From: Chelonoidis abingdonii
Lineage: Eukaryota; Chordata; Testudines; Testudinidae
Reading direction: 5' to 3'
Assembly (NCBI RefSeq): GCF_003597395.2
Contig: NC_133773.1
Span: 147,170,728 to 147,234,727, forward strand
DNA length: 64,000 nucleotides
The notes under the pieces are model-generated. The model was given only the letters and a program-made list of their open reading frames with translations. It was not told the DNA's origin and made no database searches. This document shows, in pieces, positions 54,601 to 64,000 of this stretch. Position 1 is the first letter of the stretch. Each line of letters begins with the position of its first letter. The position numbers and the translations under genes are program-made.

Positions 54601-57600
54601 AGTCTGCTAGTGCCCAGCACGCAGAGCTGCAGGATGGGCAGAGCCAGGCTGCGCTGTGGGCATGTGGGAAGGAGTAGCTTGGGTGGGAGCATCCCTCTGG
54701 GCACTTGACAGCCCTGGTCCTGGGTGCAGTGAAATCCCCACTCCACAAGGAAGCTGGATCCTGCTGTGCTCATCCCCAGCCTGCCCACACTGCTCACGCC
54801 CATGTCCCTGGCTGGCAGCACCCTGCAGATCTCCCCTCAGCCTCGTGGCAGCTCCCGGACCCAACCTGCTTCCAGCTCCATCTACACCCTCTATGCTGGC
54901 GCTGCTGAACTCAGACCCCTCGGGAGCCCCAAGACTGGCCACGCTGGGTCTCAGAGTGGGCAGGACCCCCCAGGGTGCTCATCTGTGCAGTGTCATAGAG
55001 GGGTCTCTCCTGCCCCCCAGCCCCAGCCAGTCACTTCCCCCATGACTGCGCTGCCCTGAGTACAGGCTGGGAGATGGCAGCATGGGGCCTGGCACGGTGC
55101 GGGTGACAGACAGGTCAGAGATGAAGGGGGCATGTTGTGCCTCTCGCTGTCGGGGGTGACTGGGGGCTGGCTCAGCCTGGCACACCAGTAGCAGTGGTTG
55201 TGACAATGGGGCAGCACCAGGACCGAAGGGCAGCCCCACCCCGTGCTGGGGAACAGCTAAGGCAAGTTGTCCACATGGCACTGAGAGGCCGAGCTCAGAC
55301 AGCAAGTGTGCCAGGTTCCCCCTAGCCCCAGGGACGGATGAGCTGGGCTGGGTGAGGCAGTGAGAGGGCAGAGCCACCTGCAGGGGTCTGGGGTCTGGAG
55401 CTGCCCCCTCTCACCACCCCCCTAACTCCCCTGGCTGTTGTTTTGCAGCTTTGTGGAACTTTTCGGGCACGAACGAGCATCACCTGCCACTGCAGATCGG
55501 GGATACAGTGCACATCCTACAGGCCTCAGAGGGTGAGTGGGGGAACTGGCTCCATAGACCCCAGGAGAATCCTCTTGGACCTCTCACCGCCTGTGAAACC
55601 ATCAGCCACACTCTTCTTGAAATCGCGTCCTTCCTCGGCTTCTGGGACTCTGCCCTCTCCTGGTCCTCCTCCTCTCTCAGCTCCCTTCAGCGGATCTCCT
55701 CATACCCCTCCTGCTTTCTGTGTGGTGTCCTCTTCTCTTCTCCCTCTGCACCAGGGCTCTCATAACCCCATCTGCAACCACAGAGTCAGTCACCCTCTCT
55801 ATGCCCGACTCACTGATCTTCCTCTGCTCCAGACCGTCTCCTTCAGGCCAAACGACAATCTGGGCCTTTCTCTCTGACACCTCCTCGGGACTGTCTAGCT
55901 GCCAGCTCCAGCTCCTAGTCTTCCCCCAAGCCCTCCCTGCTTGGACAATGTCACCATCCTGCTCTGTCACTCAGGCCTGTAACTGGGGCATTGTCTTCAC
56001 CCCAGCCTCTCGCCAGGTCCTCCCATGCAGCTGTGTGTAAATCTGGCTGGTTTCTTCTGCAGAGCATCTGCGAGACAGGGCCTTTCGTCTCCCTCCCCAC
56101 AACTCCCACTCTCCCCCAGGCTCTGATCAGGATGGCTCCATTACTGATCCATCCCGGCCTGCTCAGAGCCATGCAGCTCCTAACCCATCATAGAATATCA
56201 GGGTTAAATTGGAAGGGACCTCAGGAGGTATCTAGTCCAACCCCCTGCTCAAAGCAGGACCAACCCCCAACTAAATTATCCCAGCCAGGGCTTTGTCAAG
56301 CCTGACCTTAAAAACCTCTAAGGAAGGAGATACCACCACCTCCCTAGGGAACCCATTCCAGTGCTTCTCCACCCTCCTTGTGAAATAGTGTTTCCTAATA
56401 TCCCAACCTAAACCTCCCCCACTGCAACTTGAGACCATTGCTCCTTGTTCTGTCATCTGTCACCGCTGAGAACAGCTGAGCTCCATCCTCTTTGGAACCT
56501 CCCTTCAGGTAGTTGAAAGCAGTTATCAAATCCCACCTCACTCTTCTCTTCTGCAGACTAAATAACCCCAGTTCCCTCAGCCTCTCCTCATAAGTCATGT
56601 GCTCCAGTCCCCTAATTATTTTCATTGTCCTCTGCTGGACCCTTTCCAATTTGTCCACATCACTTCTGTACTGTGTGGATCAAAACTGGACGCAATACTC
56701 CAGGTGTGGCCTCACCAGTGCCGAATAGAGGGGAATAATCACTTCCCTTGATCTGCTGGCAATGCTCCTACTAATACATCCCAATATGCCGTTGGCCTTC
56801 TTGGCAACCAGGGCACACTGCTGACTCCTATCCAGCTTCTCATCCACTGTAATCCCCAAGTCTTTTCTGCAGAATTGCTGCTTAGCCAGTCAGTCTTCAG
56901 CCTGTAGCAGTGCATGGGATTCTTCCATCCTAAGTGCAGGACTCTGCACTTGTCCTTGTTGAACCTCATCAGATTTATTTTGGCCCAGTCCTCCAATTTG
57001 TGTAGGTCACTCTGGACCCTATCCCTACCCTCTAGCGTATCTACTTCTCCCCACAGCTTAGTATCATCTGTGAACTTGCTGAGGGTTCAATCCATCCCAT
57101 TATCCAGATCATTAATAAAGATGTTGAACAAAACTGGCCCCAGGACCGACCCTTGGGGTACTCCACTTGATACCAGCTGCCAACTAGACATGGAGCCATT
57201 GATCGCTACCCATAGAGCCCGACGATCTAGCCAGCTTTCTATCCACCTTATAGTCCATTCATCCAGCCCATATACTTTAACTTGCTGGCAAAAATACTGC
57301 GGGAGACCATATCAAAAGCTTTGCTAAAGTCAAGATAGATCACATCGTCCGCTTTCCCCATATCCACAGAGCCAGTTATCTCCTCATAGAAGGCAGTCAG
57401 GTTAGTCAGGCATGACTTGCCCTTGGTGAATCCATACTGACTGTTCCTGATCACCTTCCTCTCCTCCAAGTGCTTCAAAATAGATTCATTGAGGACCTGG
57501 TCCATGATTTTGCTGGGGACTGAGGTGAGGCTGACCAGTCTGTAGTTCCCCGGATTCTCCTTCTTCCATTTTTTAAATATGGGCCCTAGATTTGCCTTTT

Positions 57601-60600
57601 TCCAATCATCTGGGACCTCCCCTGATCACCACGATTTTCAAAGATAATGGCCAATGGCTCTGCAATCAGATCAGCCAACTCCCTCAGCACCCTCAAATGC
57701 ATTAGATCTGGACCCATGGACTTGTGCATGTCCAGCTTTTCTAAACAGTCCTTAACCTGTTCTTTCTCCACAGAGGGCTGGTCACCTCCTCCCCATGCTG
57801 TGCTGCCCAGTGCAACAGTCTGGGAGCTGACCTTGTCTGTGCAGACCCAGGGCAAAAAAGCAATGAGTACTTCAGCTTTTTCCACATCATCTGTCATTAG
57901 GTTGCCTGCCCCATTCAGTAAGGGTCCCACAATTTCCCTGACCACCTTCTTTTTGCTAACATACCTGTAGAAACCCTTCTTGTTACCCTTCACATCCCTT
58001 GTTAGCTGCAACTCCAATTGTGCCCTGACCTTCCTGATTACACCTCTGCATGCTCAAGCAATATCTTTATACTCCTCCCTAGTCATCTGTCCAAATTTCC
58101 ACTTCTTGTAAGCTTCCTTTCTGAGTTTAAGCTCACTGAAGATTTCACTGTTGAGCCAAGCTAGTTGCCTGCCATATTTGCTATTTTTTCTGCACATTGG
58201 GTTGGTTTGTTCCTGTGCCCTCAATAAGGCTTCTTTAAAATACAGCCAGCTCTCCTGGACTCCTTTCCCCCTCGTATTAGCCTCCCAGGGGATCCGTCCA
58301 TCAGTTCACTAAGGGAGTCAAAGTCTGCTTTTCTGAAGTCCAGAGTCTGTATTCTGCTGCTGTTCTTCTTCCTTGTGTCAGGATCCTGAACTCAACCATC
58401 TCGTGGTCACTGCCTCCCAGGTTCCCATTCACTTTTGCTTCCCCTACTAATTCTTCCCAGTTTGTGAGCAGCAGTATGCCCACAGCACCCTCCGCTGGCT
58501 GCCCCTTCTCCACTGGATCCAACATGAGCTGCTCGTCTTCTCTTTCACAGCATGACCCATCCCCATGCTGCCTGTCTGCGATCACCTCCCATCAGCCCGT
58601 GACACCAGCCTCCAGGACTCACTTGTTCCAGGTTCAAACAAGCTCCTTGGTGCCTTCTCCCCTGCCCCCAAACTGGGGAGCAGCTCCCTGTAAACCTCTG
58701 AAAAACTAACTCATTGTCTGGCTTCGAACCCCCTGAGCACTCTGCTCTGCCACCCCGTGTGACGATGCGGTTCTAGCGGGACCCAACTGAGAGTTCCAAT
58801 TCAGGACCAATTGCTCAAACAGGACAGTCACATCCCAAGGCTGGGGTTTTTCCACCTCTAAGGCAAACCAAACCAACCAGACAAAAATGACTTTGGTTTC
58901 ACCCCACTGGCTAACCACAAGTCACACAAGCAATTTCCTTAGACACTCCAGTCTTCCAGTATCACCACCAGTGCCACCCGTCCTGGGATGAATGGTTATG
59001 AAAACCAACACCCCAGTAAAAGATAAAGGTTCTCTCGATCCCAAAGGACCAAGCCCCAGACCAGGTCAATATACACATCAGATCTTACCACAAATCACGC
59101 TGTTGCCAATCCTTTAGAATCTAAAATCTAAAGGTTTATTCATATAAAAGGAAAAAAGATAGAGATGAGAGCTAGAACTGGTTAACTGGAATCAATTACA
59201 CACAGTAATGGCAAAGTTCTTAGTTCAGGCTTGTAGCAGTGATGGAGTAAACTGCAGGTTTCAAAATCAAGTCTCTGGAGAACATCCCCGGCTGGGATGG
59301 GTCATCAGTCCTTTGCGTAGAGCTTCAGCTTGTAGCAAAGTCCCTCCAGAGGTAAGAAGCAGGATTAAAGACAAGATGGAGATGAGGCCTCCGCCTTATA
59401 TAGGCTTTTCCAGGTGTAAGAACACTCCTTTGTTCCTGCTGTGGAAAGTTACAGCAAAATGGAGTCTGCAGTCACATGGGCCAGTTTCTGCATACCCTGC
59501 TGAGTCACAAGGTGTATCGCCCCCCTCTCAATGGGTCAATTTGTTGTTGTAGCTAATGGTCCTTAATGGGCCATCAAGCAGGCTAAGCTGAGCTGACACC
59601 AACTTGTCTGGGATCTTTCCCAGTAACACAACACAAGTTTGAAATACAGACAGTACACAGCCAATATTCATAACTTCAACTACAAAAGGATACAGACACA
59701 CAGACAGCAGAATCATAACCAGTAACCTGTGACCTGGTCTTAGACACTTTATATGACCCCTTTACATAGGATTTGGTGCCACTACAGGACCTTGGTTGCA
59801 ACCCATGTTCTATATGGTCCCAGTTTATATCAATAACGTCACACCCCGCCAAAAAAAAAACCTGAGTGTGATTCGAGGGCTGGTGTGCTGAGACCACCGC
59901 CTGCCACGCTGGCCATGGTCTGGTGGTTCTCTTGGCTCCCTGGCAGTCTGTCTCCGCTCGTCTCTTGTATACGGGTTGTCAGCTCCTTGGGCAGGGCCTC
60001 TCTGTTCTGGGTTTGGCTCCAAGGCGCTTTGAGACACAACAATATACAACAGTAGCAGCCAGCCCCCAGTAATACCTCCCCTCAGCAGCCAGTCCCCCCA
60101 CTCCAGTCCCCCTAGCCACCGCTCCTGCTGGGAGAGGCCTGGACTGAGGTAGCCGGGAGCTCCCCCAACCCAGCCAGGGATCCTGCCCTGCCCCCCCCCA
60201 CAGCGCCCCCTGCTGGGAGAGACTGGGGCTGCAGTCACCTGGAGCTCCCCGCAGCCAGGAATCCTGCCCCTTCCCCCCCACAGCGCCCCCTGCTGGGAGA
60301 GACTGGGACTGCAGTCACCTGGAGCTCCCCGCAGCCAGGAATCCTGCCCCTTCCCCCCCACAGCGCCCCCTGCTGGGAGAGACTGGGGCTGGGGTAGTTG
60401 GGAGCTCCCCCCAGCCAGGAATCCTGCCCCCCCACAGCAGCCCCTGCTGGGATAAGTGCTCTCCTTTCAGAGGCCCTTGGGTGTCTCACTGGCTATTGTT
60501 CTGCTTGCAGGCTGGTACCGAGGGTACTCGCTCAGGAACAGAGCCACCTGGGTAAGTCTGCTGCTCCCTGCGGTGCAGAGAGGCCGGGGTGCTCGTCCTC

Positions 60601-60974
60601 TCCATTGTCCCTGGGCCGGGGCCCACAGCTGCTGTGGGGCGCTGGGGACACAGCGCATGGCCTGAGGCTGAGCTCACGCTCTCGCCTCATGGCGTCCCCT
60701 GCAGGAAATCACCGGGCCTTGCGGGGAGTGACTTTAACCTGGTGTGGGGGCTCCCAGCCTCCCCCTGACACCTGCTCTGGCCCCATCGAGGACCTGGCCT
60801 TGGGCTGACCCACATCCGACTGGATCGGGGGTTCCTGCCCCATGGGGGCCGACACCCCGCCCTCTGGCTCTGCCCCCCAGATCAGGGTCGCTGTGCTGAC
60901 AACTTCTCCTCTCCCCAGGGCATATTCCCTGTCACTCTGATTCACCTGAAGAGCGCCCATGTGGAGCACAGGGG
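42617..60974 (+). CDS. DOCK-A subfamily gene, 5' end (4 exons, continues beyond window)
   Basis: Dedicator of cytokinesis proteins are cytosolic Rac guanine-exchange factors; members of subfamily A (DOCK1, 2, 5) start with an SH3 domain that binds ELMO. Coding exons: 42617-42659, 55449-55532, 60511-60551 and 60919-60974, all with GT-AG splice sites, phases 1, 1, 0 and 2. The start [14 protein letters not shown] matches the DOCK1/DOCK5 start. The SH3 has [19 protein letters not shown], then [10 protein letters not shown], then [11 protein letters not shown], with the ALYDY-, WYRG- and GIFP-type positions kept. It differs from DOCK1, 2 and 5 at many sites ([21 protein letters not shown]), so the paralog is not assigned. 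No further exon was found up to 64000. No frame break is seen in the four exons. Confidence 0.85.
42890..43330. repeat. G-rich degenerate tandem in DOCK intron 1
   Basis: Many copies of GGCTGAGCGGTGTCTGGG and variants at 25-35 bp spacing. Dense GGGG runs on the plus (transcribed-gene coding) strand. Confidence 0.75.
43612..44092 (-). repeat. Gypsy-related LTR, minus
   Basis: GAGTGTGGGGGAGTCTGGGC and CAGAAGGTTTATTTAGACGA match the LTR at 53408-53806 in order, but as a different subfamily. It ends near CACACCGTCCCTGACA. Confidence 0.6.
44165..45637. repeat. 61-bp satellite array, 24 copies
   Basis: The unit has GCTCRCCCTAGACAATCGCA and GGGATGAGTTCTACCCCCGG. Starts run from 44170 at 61-bp steps to 45573. 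Copies 3-22 are nearly identical apart from A or G at one site. The last two copies carry extra changes. It lies in DOCK intron 1. Confidence 0.95.
45638..46447. other. DOCK intron 1, nothing recognised before the gap
   Basis: GC-rich, with short runs such as CACCCTCTGTGCTGCCCC repeated near 46125-46215. No exon with DOCK content. Confidence 0.5.
46448..46547. other. Assembly gap, 100 N
   Basis: Exactly 100 N, the usual placeholder for a gap of unknown size. Left flank is GC-rich; right flank is AT-richer. Confidence 0.98.
46548..50340 (-). mobile_element. ERV-like element: 5' LTR (family C) and part of the interior
   Basis: The LTR is 49211-50340 (minus). Just inside lie TGGTGCTAGGATCACAAACC (possible primer-binding site) and an ATG at 49096-49098 that opens a short frame. 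Further broken minus-strand frames reach 48053. No retroviral enzyme domain was recognised in what is present, and the other LTR is not seen; it may be lost in the N gap. The element was inserted in the integrase of the gypsy copy at 50341-53806. Confidence 0.6.
50341..53806 (-). mobile_element. Second Gmr1-like gypsy copy, 5' half only
   Basis: 5' LTR at 53408-53806 (minus), then TGACAAACTGTGGCAG as in the first copy. Gag (about 53150-51800), protease and integrase remnants follow in order and stop within the integrase core (near LKNMMNQNP) where the ERV-like LTR begins. The gag knuckle is damaged and the protease lacks a clean DTG. Reverse transcriptase, RNase H and 3' LTR were not found. 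Confidence 0.83.
53408..53806 (-). repeat. 5' LTR of second gypsy copy
   Basis: About 399 bp; on the minus strand starts TGTGATGGAGTAGGGG and ends CTGACA, matching the LTRs at 8382 and 13777. Confidence 0.83.
53807..55448. other. DOCK intron 1, last part
   Basis: No repeat or exon recognised except a 30-bp octamer palindrome at 54300-54329 inside a short AT-rich island. Confidence 0.5.
54300..54329. promoter_or_regulatory. Inverted pair of octamer motifs
   Basis: ATGCAAATTA and TAATTTGCAT form perfect 10-bp arms around a 10-bp spacer CTTAATGAGC. Each arm holds the ATGCAAAT octamer bound by POU (OCT) proteins; the spacer has a TAAT homeodomain core. It lies 1.1 kb before DOCK exon 2. Function is inferred from motif only. 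Confidence 0.4.
55449..55532 (+). CDS. DOCK-A gene exon 2 (first half of SH3)
   Basis: The acceptor is TTGTTTTGCAG. The exon encodes the SH3 beta strands through [14 protein letters not shown] and ends phase 1 at GAG G/GTGAGT. An L2-like LINE begins within about 35 bp of the donor. The intron before it is about 12.8 kb and includes the N gap. Confidence 0.87.
55565..58745 (+). mobile_element. L2-like LINE, split by CR1
   Basis: Pieces at about 55565-56188 and 58471-58745. The first has [17 protein letters not shown] and related L2 reverse-transcriptase wording; the second has [10 protein letters not shown], near the C end of the same protein. The middle is missing or replaced. Both are decayed. 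The left edge is near the DOCK exon 2 donor. Confidence 0.68.
56189..58470 (-). mobile_element. CR1 LINE, 5'-truncated, with reverse transcriptase remnant
   Basis: On the minus strand it runs from the end of the endonuclease ([12 protein letters not shown] near 58390) through reverse transcriptase ([15 protein letters not shown] near 57330, [16 protein letters not shown] near 57430) and the C end ([19 protein letters not shown] near 56330) to the 3' UTR at 56189. Several stops and frame changes. It interrupts the L2-like LINE. Confidence 0.88.
58758..59843 (-). mobile_element. Solo LTR (family C) in DOCK intron 2
   Basis: 1086 bp, TGTGACG...GTCACA, flanked by a perfect CCCCG target duplication (58753-58757 and 59844-59848). 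No interior. Confidence 0.88.
60118..60460. repeat. 80-bp tandem repeat, ~4 copies, before DOCK exon 3
   Basis: CAGCGCCCCCTGCTGGGAGA recurs at 60201, 60281 and 60361, with weaker copies at each edge. The array ends about 50 bp before exon 3. Confidence 0.85.
60511..60551 (+). CDS. DOCK-A gene exon 3 (WYRG segment of SH3)
   Basis: The acceptor is TTCTGCTTGCAG. The short 41-bp exon encodes (G)[13 protein letters not shown] with the SH3 Trp of the ligand groove. It ends phase 0 before GTAAGT. An 80-bp tandem array stands about 50 bp upstream of it. Confidence 0.87.
60919..60974 (+). CDS. DOCK-A gene exon 4 (GIFP segment of SH3)
   Basis: The acceptor is CTCTCCCCAG. The exon encodes [18 protein letters not shown] plus two bases, where DOCK1 and DOCK5 have GIFP-YIHLKEA-VE-G. 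The donor is GTAGGT at 60975. The next exon should encode the helical bundle after the SH3 and is not in the window. Confidence 0.85.
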
Positions 60975-61163
60975 GTAGGTACCGGGGGAGCGGGGGGCAG
61001 GGAAGGGCTCTGGGCTGAGTCAGCGAATGTTTTACTGGTCAGGGGGCTGGGTCCTCCCTGACCTGCACCTCATTGGGCCCATCACCACCCCCCACCCCCG
61101 TCCCAGTGCTCGGCCATGCCCTGCCCCCCCTTCCCATCCCAGCGCTTGGCTGGGTCCTGTCCC

Positions 61164-61488
61164 CAGGAGCGGCGCCAGGGTATCTGACGCCTTAGGCGGA
61201 TGGCCATTTCGCCGCCCACCCGCGGGTCCGGTGGAGCTGCCACAGTCATTTCGGCGGGCGGTCCGCTGGTCTAAAGGCTCCTGTGGACCTGCCACAGGCA
61301 TGACTGCCGTAGGTCCGCTGGAGCCTTTAGACTAGCGCACCGTCCGCCGAAATGACTGCGGCAGCTCCACCGGAGCCTTTCCAGCAGCGGACCGCCCGCC
61401 GAAATGACTGCGGTAGGTCCCCCAGACCCGTGGGGGGCGGCGAAATGGCCATCCGCCTAGGGCGTCAGATACCCTGGCGCCGCTCCTG
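61164..61488. mobile_element. Foldback DNA element (MITE) with ~53-bp inverted ends
   Basis: Ends CAGGAGCGGCGCCAGGGTAT and the same reversed; about 53 bp of inverted repeat with one mismatch. The interior also folds on itself (repeated TCATTTCGGCGG and its reverse). No transposase. No clear target duplication. Confidence 0.8.
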
Positions 61489-64000
61489 CACCACCCATTA
61501 TCAATTGCATTACCTCAGCAGGTCCCTGCAATAGACTTCTTTCCAGTACCTGTGACCAGTTTGAAAATGCAGTGACAGAGAACAGCTTATTTAAAACAAG
61601 TATCACTTTTTTGGCCAGTAAGGGGGACAAACAGAGAGAAATGAATTAAAACAATAAAAACGTAAACACATGTTTTCTGGCCTAAACTTGGCATTTGCCT
61701 CATCCTGGTAAGTAGGCTTAACTTAGCCTTGGTACCCCTGCCCATTCTCTTAGGGACCAAGTTGAAGCCTGCTTTTCTGCAGAACCTCTCTCTCTCTTCT
61801 CTGAGATTCAGCTTTTTAACCACTTGCAGGTCCTTATTTGAGAGTTCCCGCCTTAAAGACCCTGGGATTTCAAGCTGGAACCTTTCCCCGACCCACTACA
61901 TCTCAACCCTCCTGTGGGACCAACCAGACCCTGATTCCATATCAGTGGTGGTAAACCCCAAAGAAATCACCTCAATTTTCTGGTGGGATACTGGAAATTG
62001 GAGTAGTCTACCGCCATTAAATTTCTGGTCCTGCAGACCAAAGCTAACTAACCTGATTTAACTCTTAGTTATCCCTTAGCCAGCAACACAATATCCACTA
62101 AGACCACAGATATTGATAAAATTAATGCAGATAATTCCCACAGTTTTCATTCCTTCCCCCTGTCTTCAGATGTTCAGCTGCATGCTTGTGTTCTTTCTAT
62201 GTGCTGCACTGGCTCTGGCCAAATAGCAGGTTCCAAACAAGCTGTTCAGTAAGACCACATGACTTGGGTTAGTAGCAAAGGCACCCGGCCAGGTTTATTG
62301 TCAATGAAGCATGGTGCTAACGCTTAAGAGCAATGGTTACAGGTACACTAACATATGTGTGCCCATAACAATGGACCAGCTCAGTCAATGTTGGGACTTT
62401 CCACTGCCCCCTAGGTCAGACAAAGGGTTAAAGGTAGGTATTTCAACATTTATAGACTGAGACAAACAATCTGGGATAAACAACTTAGGTATCATCTTAT
62501 GCGTTTCATGACATGTTTGCAACCTCCCCCGGTCCTTTCTTATTGATGTTTCCGACAAAACATTCCTATTCACCACTTCTTTTTGTACTTTTACTCCCGA
62601 TGTTTCAGACAAAATATCACGATTGATTACTTTTGCCAAACCATAGTATCATGTGGTAAGTTGGAATATTCTTGTGCTGATCTGCTGGAATGTGTTTACA
62701 TATTCAGTGTGTTTTAGCAATGCTAGCAACACTGGTGCCAAGTTCGTGTACCAGACACCAACCTGCAGGCAAGCATCTGCTTTTGACATGACCCGACTGT
62801 TGCTCATAGCACAACTTTTGCTGACTCTGGTCTAGGCCTCAGGCCTTGCACCAGGCCCATGCTTCAGGGTGTCTTTTGTTCTACTACATTCCTTCTACAC
62901 CCCTTCCTTCACCCCGCATTCCCACAGAAAGTACAAGCCTGAAGCAGTACTCCATGGTGCATGGTGAACTCTTACTGAATGGTCTCTCCATTTCCCTCAC
63001 ATCTCTCACAACAGAACAGAACTGGTACCTCTGAATATGCAGTCTTAAGTAGTCTAGAGAATTTGGCCTCTAATTTACTTAATGCTGTTTGATTACTTTT
63101 GGCTTTAGGCTTGGATAGTAAAAGAGACTGGTCAGTTTCTAATCAGCCTTCACTTTCTGGTCACAGGCATTCAAAGGCTATAGTGATGGGCACTAACGTG
63201 AATGAATGAATGGATAGAATGTGAACTTGTTCTTCTTAAAAAAAAAGTTCCACAGGTTTGCTTTGTTTTGGTTTGGTTTTTTTGTTTAATGCAGAAATGT
63301 CTCTCTTAATCTAAGGTTTTATAAGAGATTGCTTTCACTAAATGTACATTGTTGGCCATATTTGACTACCATATGTCTTTATAATCCTGTGAAAGTAGAT
63401 TAAAAAGTCATATTTGCACTAGTGAAATATGGCTTTCTGCATCAAAGTCATGAGGTAGGATTTTTGTGGTTTACCAGTGGGAATTTTGCTTTCTTTTAAA
63501 ATATATAATTATATCCTATGAATATGTGTGTTTACTGTATACTCTGTAATATTCTTAATTTACTAGGCAAATCATTGCTTCACTTTGTTTTACATAATAG
63601 CAATGATTAGCTATGAGCTTGGGGATACATTTTCAAAGTGTTTTTGAATTTCATCCATTACACTCACATTGATTTTATGGCAGTGAGTGGTTAAAACTTC
63701 ATGAAATACCCTAACAATGTATCACTTTCTGTCCAGGTCAGGAGTCTTCTTTCTGGTGTTTATTTTAAAAAATTGAAAGTTAGGGTTCTTGCGTGCTTTC
63801 CTACTTCAAAGTAATATTTAAAAATGAATATTACTAGTTAATAGTGGAATTGTACCTTTACAAGGATTTTAAAATGTTCAAGAACAGAAAAAATGCTACA
63901 TTTCTATTCTTTTGTTCAGTGGTTTTGAACAAGCTGCTAATAATGCTCAATTTGCAATGCAGAGTGGATTTAAACTATAGCCTGCTCTTCCATAGCAAAA
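61489..64000. other. AT-rich right flank, DOCK intron 4, nothing recognised
   Basis: A clear shift to AT-rich DNA. The next DOCK exon was looked for on the plus strand and not found. 62230-62660 has a look of a decayed LTR, not placed. Confidence 0.5.

Overview
The window reads as nuclear DNA of a turtle or a close sauropsid relative. It has intron-split vertebrate genes, a CpG-island promoter, abundant CR1 and L2-like LINEs, Ty3/gypsy and endogenous-retrovirus-like LTRs, hAT-type foldback elements, GC-rich minisatellites and a 100-N assembly gap. The taxon is an inference from repeat content only.

Two host genes are supported. On the minus strand (about 4.78-23.05 kb) lies DQX1, a DEAQ-box helicase-like protein. 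It has one noncoding exon in a CpG island and eleven coding exons. They join in one frame of about 762 codons, close to the mammalian length. On the plus strand, four exons (42.6-61.0 kb) encode the start and SH3 domain of a DOCK-A subfamily guanine-exchange scaffold (related to DOCK1, DOCK2 and DOCK5). The rest of that gene lies past the right edge.

Layout: 1-4.8 kb is LTR-like and hAT-like repeat with no gene seen. From 4.8 to 23.1 kb is DQX1; its intron 6 holds a minisatellite split by a complete Ty3/gypsy element, and its intron 5 holds a solo LTR. From 23.3 to 24.1 kb is a C-rich minisatellite. From 24.1 to 41.8 kb is a stack of nested LTRs, one CR1 cut into three pieces, and a hAT-type foldback element. 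From 41.8 to 42.3 kb a 53-bp array stands just before DOCK exon 1. DOCK intron 1 carries a 61-bp array of 24 copies (44.17-45.63 kb), the N gap, an ERV-like element, and a second gypsy copy cut by that ERV. Intron 2 carries an L2-like LINE split by CR1, a solo LTR and an 80-bp array. The last 2.5 kb is AT-rich with no recognised gene.

The two host genes are transcribed away from each other, with about 19 kb of repeats between their first exons. The gypsy element at 8.4-14.1 kb has integrase upstream of reverse transcriptase and a SCAN-like gag region, the arrangement of the Gmr1 group. The retroelement reading frames are broken throughout. DQX1 exon 6 also shows frame changes, so some indels in GC-rich parts may be sequencing or assembly errors.
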